The notes under the pieces are model-generated. The model ran no database searches, was not told the origin of the DNA, and worked only from the letters and a program-made list of their open reading frames with translations. From assembly GCA_949296245.1 (NCBI GenBank), contig CASFNW010000001.1:1-64000 (forward strand): a DNA stretch of 64,000 nucleotides, given 5' to 3'. Origin of the DNA: an uncultured bacterium (GTDB taxonomy: Bacteria; Cyanobacteriota; Vampirovibrionia; Gastranaerophilales; Gastranaerophilaceae). Both the position numbers and the translations under genes were made by a program. Below are positions 27,094 to 34,524 of this stretch, in pieces; the first letter of the stretch is position 1; each line of letters starts with the position of its first letter.

Positions 27094-28084
27094 AAGAGGT
27101 AGAAAATTTTAAACGCTGGCGTGTTATTGCATTTTGTGATTGGTAATTTGCAGCGGTTAGCTCCAATTGCAGTTTGTCTGTATCTTTTAGCGGGTTATAT
27201 ACTATGCCTACTTCACCTTGAAGTTCATCAACGTCGAAATTTTTGACTATTTTATTTTTTAATGAGAGTTGGTTGTTGACTTTATATTGTGTCAAAAAGT
27301 GTGCCTTTCTGTATCCGTCATAGCCTGTTTTTGTATACGATGAATTAGCAATCTGTGCGCCGAATGAAAGTTTATCATTGTTGTACTGGGCAAAAAGCCC
27401 TGTTGTATTAAAGTCCACATCAGTCATCAGAGTTGTAAATACACCACCGCCTACATTAAATTTACCTTTAGAATTCAAAATCCTTTTAGGCTTTGTTGAC
27501 ACTATTGCACCGAGTTCCTGATTCAGGGTGTCTGTTTGATTAAATGCACCCAGTGAATAATCAAAATTATTAGTTTTTCCGTCTATACGGGCACCGCTGT
27601 TGTAATATGAATAATGTTCATAAGCAAAATTAACAGTATCTCCGTTAATGGATGCAATACCGTCCTGACCTATCATTACTGTTGTGTTTTCATCAAGAGG
27701 ACGTGATACATAACTGTTTAAGGAGCCATAGCTCGGCAGAACCCGAAGATTTGTGTCATCTGAATAGAATGTTCTTCTGAACAACATATCTTCATCCCAA
27801 ATTTGACCGGTATTTTGGACATATGCAGGTTTACCCTCTTTTTCAGCAGATAATTTAAATTTTTTGTTTTTTTTATTCATATATGTGTAGTCGGTCAAAT
27901 CCAAATCAATAGGTGCAAATATATCTTTATTATCACTTATTTGTGTGTTACCGGCTGAAATATCAGTATCAGTAACAGATGCATTAGTATTTTGCAGATA
28001 TTCATCCGCAAAACAGTGCACAAAATTGCCGGATAGCGACAAAAACAATATTGTTAAAGCTGTAATTTGCTCAATTTTATTCAT
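27083..28084 (-). CDS. putative outer-membrane beta-barrel protein
   Basis: An exported protein of about 333 residues. ATG 28084 gives a signal peptide (about 1-25, ending near CFA) followed by a Thr/Asn/Asp-rich linker. From about residue 95 the sequence alternates polar and hydrophobic residues with many Tyr, Asn and Gly, and the chain ends in FSTSFRF, the C-terminal aromatic signature recognised by the BAM complex. This supports an outer-membrane barrel of perhaps twelve strands. The closest named family is not clear. A GTG 18 nt upstream is an alternative start. Confidence 0.75.
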   Translation of the reverse strand: MNKIEQITALTILFLSLSGNFVHCFADEYLQNTNASVTDTDISAGNTQISDNKDIFAPIDLDLTDYTYMNKKNKKFKLSAEKEGKPAYVQNTGQIWDEDMLFRRTFYSDDTNLRVLPSYGSLNSYVSRPLDENTTVMIGQDGIASINGDTVNFAYEHYSYYNSGARIDGKTNNFDYSLGAFNQTDTLNQELGAIVSTKPKRILNSKGKFNVGGGVFTTLMTDVDFNTTGLFAQYNNDKLSFGAQIANSSYTKTGYDGYRKAHFLTQYKVNNQLSLKNKIVKNFDVDELQGEVGIVYNPLKDTDKLQLELTAANYQSQNAITRQRLKFSTSFRF

Positions 28085-28230
28085 ACAAATATGCTTATAC
28101 ACACATATATCTTTTAGAAAAATATATTTACATTTATTAATATTATATCATTTTTGTCAATTTTTATACGTAAAAATACTTTATTAATATAAGGGATATT
28201 ATATCTTATTGGGAAAACTAGGAGATAAAA

Positions 28231-29022
28231 TTGACATTAGACAGAATAAACAGCTTCAATTTGTCATATTTTACAGACAATATCAGTCCTGAATTAAATA
28301 ATATCAGCAGCACTGATTTGCCAATGTTCTATGACAACAATATAAGTGGCAATTCATTTAATCAAAATTTTGATATATTTGCCTCAGGCATAAACGGTTT
28401 CACTACACAAAATCCAAGTTTTAATTTTGGATTTAACTCAAACTTTACTATGCCAAATCTAAATATAGATTTTAGCCAGTTCAATATGAATAATATATAC
28501 GGAAATAATCCTAATTTAGCTGCAGGAATCGATGAACTATACAGCAACTTTACAAATTCACTTGATGAAATGTATAAAAAACAACTTGAACAATTTAGCA
28601 GCCTGTTTTCAAGGTTTGGGAATAAAACTGCTAATCTGAATAACGTAACATATAATCAGCAAAAAGCTCAGCAAATAGCAAGCAATGTTCTGGCAAATGC
28701 AGGCAGTCATTCACAGAAAAGATGTGCGGAATTTGTAAGCAACGCATTAGAAAATGCGGGATTACACTTCACAAGAGGGCATGCATATCAAATGGAAAAC
28801 AATTTAAGAAACAGCAAAGATTTTAAAGAAGTAAGCATAACACAAGATCAGCTGGCAAGTTTACCGGCAGGATGTATACTGGTATACCCGCAGGGCGCTG
28901 CAGGTTATAGCAGCGAATACGGGCATATAGAAATCACCTTAGGTGATGGACGAACAGCAAGTGACTTTGTCAACAGCAATCCCAAATATTCTAATCAAAT
29001 GAAGGTATTTGTACCGGTATAG
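28231..29022 (+). CDS. Cys-His (CHAP/NlpC-like) hydrolase without a signal peptide
   Basis: A 263-residue protein. Residues 1-110 are rich in Asn, Phe and Ser and look disordered, containing NPSFNFGFN near 66-74; there is no signal peptide. The C-terminal half (about 145-263) has a catalytic-type Cys in KRCAEFVSNAL near 170 and His in YGHIEITLG near 230, followed by DGRTASDF. That order and spacing fit the CHAP or NlpC/P60 papain-like amidases that cut peptidoglycan. The fold assignment is inference. Start is TTG 28231: AGGAG at 28220-28224 is 6 nt upstream. A peptidoglycan hydrolase should be exported, which makes the N-terminus interesting. Confidence 0.7.
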   Translation: MTLDRINSFNLSYFTDNISPELNNISSTDLPMFYDNNISGNSFNQNFDIFASGINGFTTQNPSFNFGFNSNFTMPNLNIDFSQFNMNNIYGNNPNLAAGIDELYSNFTNSLDEMYKKQLEQFSSLFSRFGNKTANLNNVTYNQQKAQQIASNVLANAGSHSQKRCAEFVSNALENAGLHFTRGHAYQMENNLRNSKDFKEVSITQDQLASLPAGCILVYPQGAAGYSSEYGHIEITLGDGRTASDFVNSNPKYSNQMKVFVPV

Positions 29023-29066
29023 AAGTTTAATATGCCATGGTAGGGACTTTAACATGTCCGGCAAAT

Positions 29067-29092
29067 AAAAGCGCAAAAAAAGAGGCTTTTTT
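29067..29092 (+). terminator. possible weak terminator of the Cys-His hydrolase gene
   Basis: AAAAGC (29067-29072) can pair with GCTTTT (29085-29090), followed by two more T. The stem is only 6 bp with a 12-nt A-rich loop. Confidence 0.3.
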
Positions 29093-29281
29093 CAATAGCC
29101 CCGTGTAAATACCTATTCCCGTTCCTTTATGTTTTAAGTTTATTAAAATCTATTAGTCTAGTTCGTTTATTTTTTTATTTATCTCTTATGTTTATATAAA
29201 GTATATAAAAAAGAAATAATTGCCTCTTGCGGGTCATAATAAATTTTCAAAGTTTAAGAAATATTACTAAAAACAAAAATA

Positions 29282-29332
29282 AGTATATACTTTTTAGTGT
29301 TTCAGAGATAGAAAAGTAAAATAGTATATACT
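29282..29332. repeat. two copies of palindromic AGTATATACT
   Basis: Identical self-complementary 10-mers at 29282-29291 and 29323-29332, start to start 41 bp. A partial copy AGTATATA begins at 29200, 82 bp before the first. The spacing is near whole turns of DNA. Confidence 0.5.
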
Positions 29333-29833
29333 TTATACATAAAAAATCAATTGTAACAAAATATTAATATTATGAATTTTGTCTAATAAATAATGCAATA
29401 TATTGCACGCAAGATAATCTTTATCCTTTTCAAAACAGGCATCTATGTTTGTAATGTCTTTGTTATAGCTCGCATCATCGATTCTTAAGCTTGAACCTCT
29501 TTGTAATAACAACCCAGGCTCAAATGCACGGTATACATTATAGCATTATATCATTTAACCCTTTGTTTCTTTAGGTATATCAGGACTCCAGCGTCCCTGT
29601 TTGGCACATCTGTACTTTCCTGCAATTTGCACTAACAGATTAATATACGGCTTCATCCCATTCACACTCATTAAATTTTTGACCTTAATGACCTTTAAAA
29701 TTACAAATAAAAAATGCCTATTTGTTTTCAGATTTTTTAACACAATGAAAACTACACCGTAAAATGTCTGAGACGGCCTCGTTTGTATCCGAGGGCATCC
29801 TGATGCGTACGGCACACCTGCAGTTTACCCAGG

Positions 29834-29918
29834 ACTCTGCCGAAGAAACAATTAAGTATTGTTTCTGAGTTTGATTCTCTCATAAAAGCAACTTTTAATT
29901 GCTTTTGTTCGGCAGAGT
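29834..29918. ncRNA. three-way-junction-like inverted repeat, possible part of a structured RNA
   Basis: ACTCTGCCGA (29834-29843) pairs with TCGGCAGAGT (29909-29918). Enclosed are AGAAACAAT / ATTGTTTCT (29844-29852 and 29858-29866) and AAAAGCAA / TTGCTTTT (29884-29891 and 29899-29906). The strand and extent of the RNA are not known; no U-tract follows on either strand, so it is not a simple terminator. Confidence 0.4.
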
Positions 29919-29958
29919 TGTATCGCGAATTTTCCTCAGAGAAATTATTTATGGAAGC

Positions 29959-29986
29959 TTGTAATATAAATTTCTTGCTTTATAAT
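29959..29986 (+). promoter_or_regulatory. rpsT promoter
   Basis: TTGTAA (29959-29964), 16-nt spacer, perfect TATAAT (29981-29986). It predicts a 5' leader of about 80 nt before rpsT, long enough for S20 autoregulation, though no known leader fold is evident. Confidence 0.65.
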
Positions 29987-30074
29987 GAAATTACTCACCA
30001 AACCTCATTGCAGATTTAGGGTGATGCGCATATAACCGCAAAACCTGTGTAAATGCAAATGAAAGGACACAACA

Positions 30075-30344
30075 ATGGCTAATATTAAATCCGCTAAAAA
30101 AAGAGTATTAATTGCAGAAAGAAACAGACAAAGAAACGTTGCTGTGAAGTCTGAAATCAAAACTGCAATAAGAAAAACTCTCGAATTAGCACAGGCCAAA
30201 AATGATGCAGAATTAAAAACAGCTATGAGCCATGCATACAAGCTTTGTGACAAAGCTGTTTCTAAAGGTGTTTTACACAAAAACACAGCTGCAAGAAAAA
30301 AATCAAGATTAACATTGGCAGTCAACAAGCTTCTTGCTAAATAG
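30075..30344 (+). CDS. rpsT: 30S ribosomal protein S20
   Basis: S20 binds 16S rRNA early in 30S assembly. The 89-residue, Lys/Ala-rich helical protein starts MANIKSAKKR and has the RNRxRNxxxKSxxKTxxR-type segment near 16-35, as in all S20. AAAGGA lies 8-13 nt before ATG 30075. It is a single-gene unit between its own promoter and a strong terminator. Confidence 0.97.
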   Translation: MANIKSAKKRVLIAERNRQRNVAVKSEIKTAIRKTLELAQAKNDAELKTAMSHAYKLCDKAVSKGVLHKNTAARKKSRLTLAVNKLLAK

Positions 30345-30360
30345 TTATAACTTGGTTAAA

Positions 30361-30392
30361 AAAATACCGGTGCAATTGCACCGGTATTTTTT
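30361..30392. terminator. bidirectional terminator between rpsT and rpoZ
   Basis: A perfect 30-nt palindrome at 30361-30390 centred on GCACCGGT-type arms (ACCGGTGC / GCACCGGT) with A and T runs outside, serving both converging genes. Confidence 0.9.
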
Positions 30393-30403
30393 TGTAAAAA
30401 TTA

Positions 30404-30649
30404 TTAACCTACAAGTCTGCTTTCATCAGATTCAGAAGCTTTTACCATAATAGCATGTTCAACTGGATTTTCTTTTTTAATTGAATTATCAAATCCATAA
30501 TCATCAAAACCCAGTTCATCTTTAGGTTTTTTCATCTGGTATTCATCAACGAGCTTTTTAGCAAGTTCTGCTATTTCATAAACAAGCTGGTATCTGTTTT
30601 CACAATTTTCATTAAGTTCCCATGCTACTTTAATTATCTGGTGACTCAT
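30404..30649 (-). CDS. rpoZ: RNA polymerase omega subunit (putative)
   Basis: An 81-residue protein with NRYQLVYEIAELAKKL near 18-33 and ENPVEHAIMVKASE near 60-73, which follow the omega pattern NRYxLVxxxAxRAKxL ... xPVxxAIxExSxx; the wording is closest to cyanobacterial RpoZ. Omega helps assemble the beta' subunit. The normal Arg-Ala of RAK is Leu-Ala here, so the match is partial. ATG 30649 has GGAG 6 nt upstream and is preferred to a TTG four codons earlier. Confidence 0.75.
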   Translation of the reverse strand: MSHQIIKVAWELNENCENRYQLVYEIAELAKKLVDEYQMKKPKDELGFDDYGFDNSIKKENPVEHAIMVKASESDESRLVG

Positions 30650-30727
30650 ATTTTTCTCCAAAGTTCTGTATCAAAATGTTTATGTAAATTAATATAATAT
30701 AAGTAAAATTTAATATCAATAAATAAT

Positions 30728-31897
30728 TTATAAATCAGTATTAACCATGTAATTGTATATAAGAGAAGAAGCTGAGACAATAAAGTCTTTGCCTTGAGGC
30801 GAATTATAAGGTCTGTTTACAAGCATAACCACAATATATTTTTTACCGTTAGGAGTATAAACAATACCTGCGTCTCCGAGCATTTTGCCTATGTCTCCTG
30901 TTTTATGTAAGAATATTGCGTTTGCCGGGAGTCCTGCCTGTATAAGCCTGTTATTATGAACATGGCTCATATAGTCAACAATTTTTTCACGTGAATTTAG
31001 GGTTAAAAAGTTAGGGTTATCGATATTATAAAGCATTGCTGCCATTTCTTTTGATGTGGTCACATTTGTGCCCTGTAAGTCAGGCAGCCAGTCATTTACG
31101 CGGGTTTCTTTCATTCCCCATTTTCTTAAAGAACTGTTCATTGCATTCATTCCGCCTGTAGCATCCATAAGCATATTTGTAGCTGAATTGTCTGATTCCG
31201 TAATCATTACCCTTGCCAGATCATCAACTGTGTATACACTGTTGACGCCTTTGAATTGCAAACTGCCGGAGCCCTCGGATTTATAATATTCTGTCATTGC
31301 AATTTTATCATCGAGCTTTATCATTCCCATTTCAATTGCTTTAAAAAGTTGAATCAGTACAGGTATTTTTATAATACTTGCCGTAGGATAAACCTGCTGT
31401 GCATTCAAATCAGCATATTTACCGGATTCATAATCCCATACATAAATAGATGGTTTTAATGACGGATATGAAGCTGCTAGTGATTTTATGCTGCTTTCAA
31501 GATTTGTCATATGATATGTTTCGTACAAAGATTGCATTTGCGGTTTTTTTGTCTCAGTCCCTGAAAGAAGATTAACTCCAAGGATATGATTGTTGTGTAA
31601 ATATGCAGATGTCGGATGTACGATTAGATTCATATCCGTTTTAATTTCCGGATATTTTTCTGCTCTTATAAAAATCGGACGGGTAATATTGTCTAAATAT
31701 ACCGGGCTTATATACATTACAAAAAATACTGCAAAAAATAATTGAATGATTAATGCAAACAAATTCGTACGTTTTTTTACAACTTTTTTTCTTATTATTT
31801 TTGCAGGACGTATATTGCTTATATATTTATTTTGATTAGTATAATAATCATTATATAAATTTTGTTTATAAGACTGTCTATACTGCGGTACAGCCAA
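30728..31897 (-). CDS. membrane-anchored serine beta-lactamase-fold protein (Beta-lactamase2 family)
   Basis: About 389 residues: a basic cytoplasmic N-terminus, one membrane helix (about 47-68) and a periplasmic class A-like domain (about 135-389). The active-site set is present: Ser174-x-x-Lys177, Ser235-Asp-Asn237 and Lys332-Thr-Gly334. The omega loop reads RVNDWLPDLQGT, so the positions of class A Glu166 and Asn170 appear to be Leu and Gln. Without that Glu, deacylation of beta-lactams would be poor, pointing to a cell-wall peptidase or another serine hydrolase rather than resistance. Start is TTG 31897, with GGGGAG 7 nt upstream. Confidence 0.85.
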   Translation of the reverse strand: MAVPQYRQSYKQNLYNDYYTNQNKYISNIRPAKIIRKKVVKKRTNLFALIIQLFFAVFFVMYISPVYLDNITRPIFIRAEKYPEIKTDMNLIVHPTSAYLHNNHILGVNLLSGTETKKPQMQSLYETYHMTNLESSIKSLAASYPSLKPSIYVWDYESGKYADLNAQQVYPTASIIKIPVLIQLFKAIEMGMIKLDDKIAMTEYYKSEGSGSLQFKGVNSVYTVDDLARVMITESDNSATNMLMDATGGMNAMNSSLRKWGMKETRVNDWLPDLQGTNVTTSKEMAAMLYNIDNPNFLTLNSREKIVDYMSHVHNNRLIQAGLPANAIFLHKTGDIGKMLGDAGIVYTPNGKKYIVVMLVNRPYNSPQGKDFIVSASSLIYNYMVNTDL

Positions 31898-32115
31898 AAT
31901 AATTCTCCCCAACTAATCTAATATATTTATATAATAATATTAAGAATTCATTTCATCCATACTGCATTTGAAGTATGTATGTCAATACAATAACATTTAA
32001 CCTGTATTTTTCCAATTTTATTTACATTTTTAAATTTTTGGTTCATTTGTGTTATATACATTTCTTATTACATTTGGTATTATATTTATAATAGGAAATA
32101 CAAGGATAATTTATT

Positions 32116-32994
32116 ATGAAAAATATTGTTATTTTTACTGATAAACAATCGGCAGATTTAGAAAATATGCTTTCTTCTTTTGAAGATTGCGATGTGCGTT
32201 TAATAAATATTGATGAAGTAAAGGATGCACAAAAATTTAATCCGTCCGTTATTGTTTTTAATACTTCGGATGAGAAATTAAAAGAAGTTTCTATGGTAAC
32301 AAAATTACCGGCACCTGCTTTGGTTGTTTCTTCAAAATTTAACGATGATATTATTTTTAGAGGTGATTCATACGATTATATTACTACACCTATTGATGAA
32401 AAAGAGCTAAACTTAAGACTTAAAAATTTATTGAAAATAAAAGAACTCAGAGAGACAATTAATCAGGTTTCAACAACAGATGCTCTGACGGGGCTGCATA
32501 ACAGAAAATATCTCCATGAACGCCTGGAAGCAGAAATCTCTCGTTCTAAAAGATATGATACAAAATTGAGTTGTCTGCTTTTAGATATAGACTTTTTTAA
32601 AGTTGTAAACGACATGTACGGTTATGACTGGGGTGATGTTTTACTTAAAAAAATTGCGGAAATGCTTAAATCTTTTATAAGAAAAGAAGATATTCTCACT
32701 AGATACGGTGATGAAGAGTTTATTGTAATATTGCCTAATACTCCTGAAGAGAATGCTTTCATATTTGCTGAACGATTCAGAAGAGAAATAGAAAAAATGG
32801 AATTTATTCCTGCAGGTGAAGAAGAAAGGCATCCTATAACAATCTCCGGCGGTATTTCTTCTTATCCATTCCTGCAAAATGTTGAAGAAGATGCCAATAC
32901 TCTCATAAGATATGCTGAGCACGCTCTTTATAATGCAAAAAAAAGAGGTAAAAACAAAATAGTTCAATTTTCACAAATTAATATAGAATATTAA
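32116..32994 (+). CDS. diguanylate cyclase-like protein with degenerate receiver domain
   Basis: Residues 1-115 resemble a response-regulator receiver but the phospho-acceptor position reads Asn (VIVFNT), so it is probably not phosphorylated. Residues about 120-285 are a GGDEF domain: DALTGLHNR near 122-130, metal Asp157, and a signature that reads GDEEF at 198-202 instead of GG(D/E)EF. The inhibitory I-site R189-K-E-D192 is intact. The usual NDxxGHxxGD reads NDMYGYDWGD. Cyclic-di-GMP synthesis is plausible but the altered second Gly leaves activity uncertain. AAGGAT lies 8 nt before the ATG. Confidence 0.85.
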   Translation: MKNIVIFTDKQSADLENMLSSFEDCDVRLINIDEVKDAQKFNPSVIVFNTSDEKLKEVSMVTKLPAPALVVSSKFNDDIIFRGDSYDYITTPIDEKELNLRLKNLLKIKELRETINQVSTTDALTGLHNRKYLHERLEAEISRSKRYDTKLSCLLLDIDFFKVVNDMYGYDWGDVLLKKIAEMLKSFIRKEDILTRYGDEEFIVILPNTPEENAFIFAERFRREIEKMEFIPAGEEERHPITISGGISSYPFLQNVEEDANTLIRYAEHALYNAKKRGKNKIVQFSQINIEY

Positions 32995-32999
32995 AAAAT

Positions 33000-33030
33000 A
33001 AAGCCTTTCATTTTGAAAGGCTTTATTTTT
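33000..33030 (+). terminator. intrinsic terminator of the GGDEF gene
   Basis: AAAGCCTTTCA (33000-33010) and TGAAAGGCTTT (33014-33024) form an 11-bp stem with a 3-nt loop, followed by ATTTTTT. It overlaps the last codon of the convergent gene. Confidence 0.85.
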
Positions 33031-33334
33031 TAAATTTCCTTAATGTCAAATTTTCCATTCTTTCTGTTTGGACTATTTTTGCCAGATTATTCACTATGCA
33101 TTTAAATTCTATACCAAGCTTGGTCAGAGCTTTATTCATTCTATTTGCATAACCGGGGCCTGTTATCACATAAAAAGAGTCTTTATCTACAGCCAACCCT
33201 GACTTATTTTCTGCAATTGCATTCCTAAAATGATAATAATGATAAGGAGAATACATATTATTTCTCCCTGTAATTTTGGGGTCAGTAATTTGAAAAATGC
33301 GGTTGTATTGCTTTCTCGTACCATTTATATTCAT
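33023..33334 (-). CDS. hypothetical basic protein
   Basis: I do not recognise this 103-residue protein. It is rich in Lys, Arg, Asn and Tyr, soluble, with ITGPGYANRMNKALTKLGIEFKC near 57-80 as its only distinctive stretch. AAAGGA lies 9 nt before the ATG, and the gene is followed by the GGDEF terminator, which could act in both directions. It lies 67 nt downstream of the TOPRIM gene on the same strand and may be co-transcribed. Confidence 0.6.
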   Translation of the reverse strand: MNINGTRKQYNRIFQITDPKITGRNNMYSPYHYYHFRNAIAENKSGLAVDKDSFYVITGPGYANRMNKALTKLGIEFKCIVNNLAKIVQTERMENLTLRKFKK

Positions 33335-33401
33335 TTCAATAATCCTTTTTACATTAATTAAGTTTCAAAAAGATTATTTTTGTTAGGTATTCGTTAACCG
33401 T

Positions 33402-34421
33402 TTAATATTTTTTAATATTTTTTATTTTAGTTATTATTTCCAAAATTTCTTCTGTAAGATCTGTTTTATATTTAATGTTTTTTGCAAGTTCTTTAGCAAA
33501 TTCGGATTTTTGGAAATCGCCGAGTTCATGTAATCTGTAAAATTCTGTAAGAATTTTTGTCATCGGTGCCTCTTTTTTAAAATCAGCAATCGTACATTCG
33601 CATATGTTTTTAAATCGTTTGTTAATTGTACGTTTTATTAGGTTCAGCGAAAATATGTCTTCAAATTCCCCATGCTTTATTAAATATATACAATCCTGCT
33701 TTCGTAGAATATTTTTTATTGTATCGGATGTTACACTTGCATCAGCATCCAAAAGCATAAATATTGGAATTTTTAGTTCATCTTTGAGTTCGCAATATAT
33801 TTTTGCAACCTGATTTTTGCCTCCTGCACTTATCAGCTTTATACCTTCTCTGTCAAAATCATAACCTGCAAGTTTTGAAAACTCAGGAAGCAAAATTTCC
33901 TCAGTTATGCCTTCACAAAGTATTACTTTCTCCACAGGAAATCCCAGGGCATATCTTTCACGCTGTTTTATTAGATTTTCCGGATTATTTTTAATAAAAA
34001 ACAATCGCTTGAGATTGAGCGGCAAATTTCTGTTCTTTGGAATAAAATCTAATACAGCATTAAAATTTAAAGAAGAGTTAACAAGTATTTGTGTGTCATT
34101 GCTCAGATTGTAAGTATTTTTTATTTCATCAATTAATACTTTGTTAAGTTTTTTATTCTGCTGTATTTTCGGTCTATAGAAACTTGCAGATTCATTCCAT
34201 ATTTTTTCAACAATTGTTTTTAGACTATTTACATCAAGTTCTTTTATCTGAGTCTTAGAAAGACGCGGGTATGTTAGATATTTACATAAAATTTCTGAAA
34301 ACACCCTGTAATAAGTAATCTCAGGATATTTAAACCGTGTAAGCCTATCTAAAGCAATTATAAGATCTTCCTGCTTTATGTATAAAAATTTAATTTTATT
34401 TATATCTATATCTATAATCAA
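33402..34421 (-). CDS. TOPRIM-domain protein (OLD-nuclease C-terminal-like)
   Basis: Residues about 165-290 form a TOPRIM fold of the OLD type: VILCEGITEEILLPE supplies the catalytic Glu near 171, and MLLDADA the Asp-x-Asp pair near 222-224, with a KLISAGGKNQVAKI strand-helix between. OLD nucleases pair this domain with an ABC ATPase domain; here the N-terminal 165 residues lack a Walker A motif, so this is a stand-alone or adaptor form. TOPRIM nucleases act in DNA repair and in defence systems such as Gabija. The apparent TTG start at 34421 has no ribosome-binding site; no ATG exists early in the frame. Confidence 0.7.
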   Translation of the reverse strand: MIIDIDINKIKFLYIKQEDLIIALDRLTRFKYPEITYYRVFSEILCKYLTYPRLSKTQIKELDVNSLKTIVEKIWNESASFYRPKIQQNKKLNKVLIDEIKNTYNLSNDTQILVNSSLNFNAVLDFIPKNRNLPLNLKRLFFIKNNPENLIKQRERYALGFPVEKVILCEGITEEILLPEFSKLAGYDFDREGIKLISAGGKNQVAKIYCELKDELKIPIFMLLDADASVTSDTIKNILRKQDCIYLIKHGEFEDIFSLNLIKRTINKRFKNICECTIADFKKEAPMTKILTEFYRLHELGDFQKSEFAKELAKNIKYKTDLTEEILEIITKIKNIKKY

Positions 34422-34524
34422 AATTTCAGACTGTATAAAAAATTGTTAACATTACTTATAAAAGTATAACAAAAAAAGCAATTTTTTTAATGTTTGTTTT
34501 TTAATACTGTATAACAAGGCGGAA

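Larger units (their letters stand above)
29023..30074. other. 1.05-kb region without a supported CDS
   Basis: It contains a possible terminator (29067-29092), repeats of AGTATATACT, a 14-bp palindrome TGCAATATATTGCA (29394-29407), a block of hairpin-forming sequence at 29570-29920 that is richer in G+C than its surroundings, and the rpsT promoter. An 86-codon minus-strand frame at 29555-29815 is not supported by codon pattern or ribosome-binding site. A structured RNA is the better guess, but I could not match it to RNase P, tmRNA, 6S or SRP RNA. Confidence 0.6.

Noticed and set aside
29470-29545. tRNA-like GGTTCAAGC segment
   Set aside because: It does not extend to a T-arm, anticodon arm or acceptor stem on either strand.
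29555-29815. 86-codon minus-strand frame in the 1-kb gap
   Set aside because: No ribosome-binding site, no recognisable family, and it overlaps the hairpin-rich block; other frames there look equally protein-like in short stretches, so it is left as non-coding pending a BLASTX.
29400-29960. RNase P RNA, tmRNA, SRP RNA or 6S RNA
   Set aside because: GAGGAAA occurs on the minus strand near 29930, but the other conserved RNase P boxes are missing; no tRNA-like ends for tmRNA; no SRP tetraloop; no single long 6S hairpin.
30728-31897. Beta-lactam resistance gene
   Set aside because: The omega loop lacks the Glu needed for deacylation, and the protein is membrane-fixed with no resistance context.
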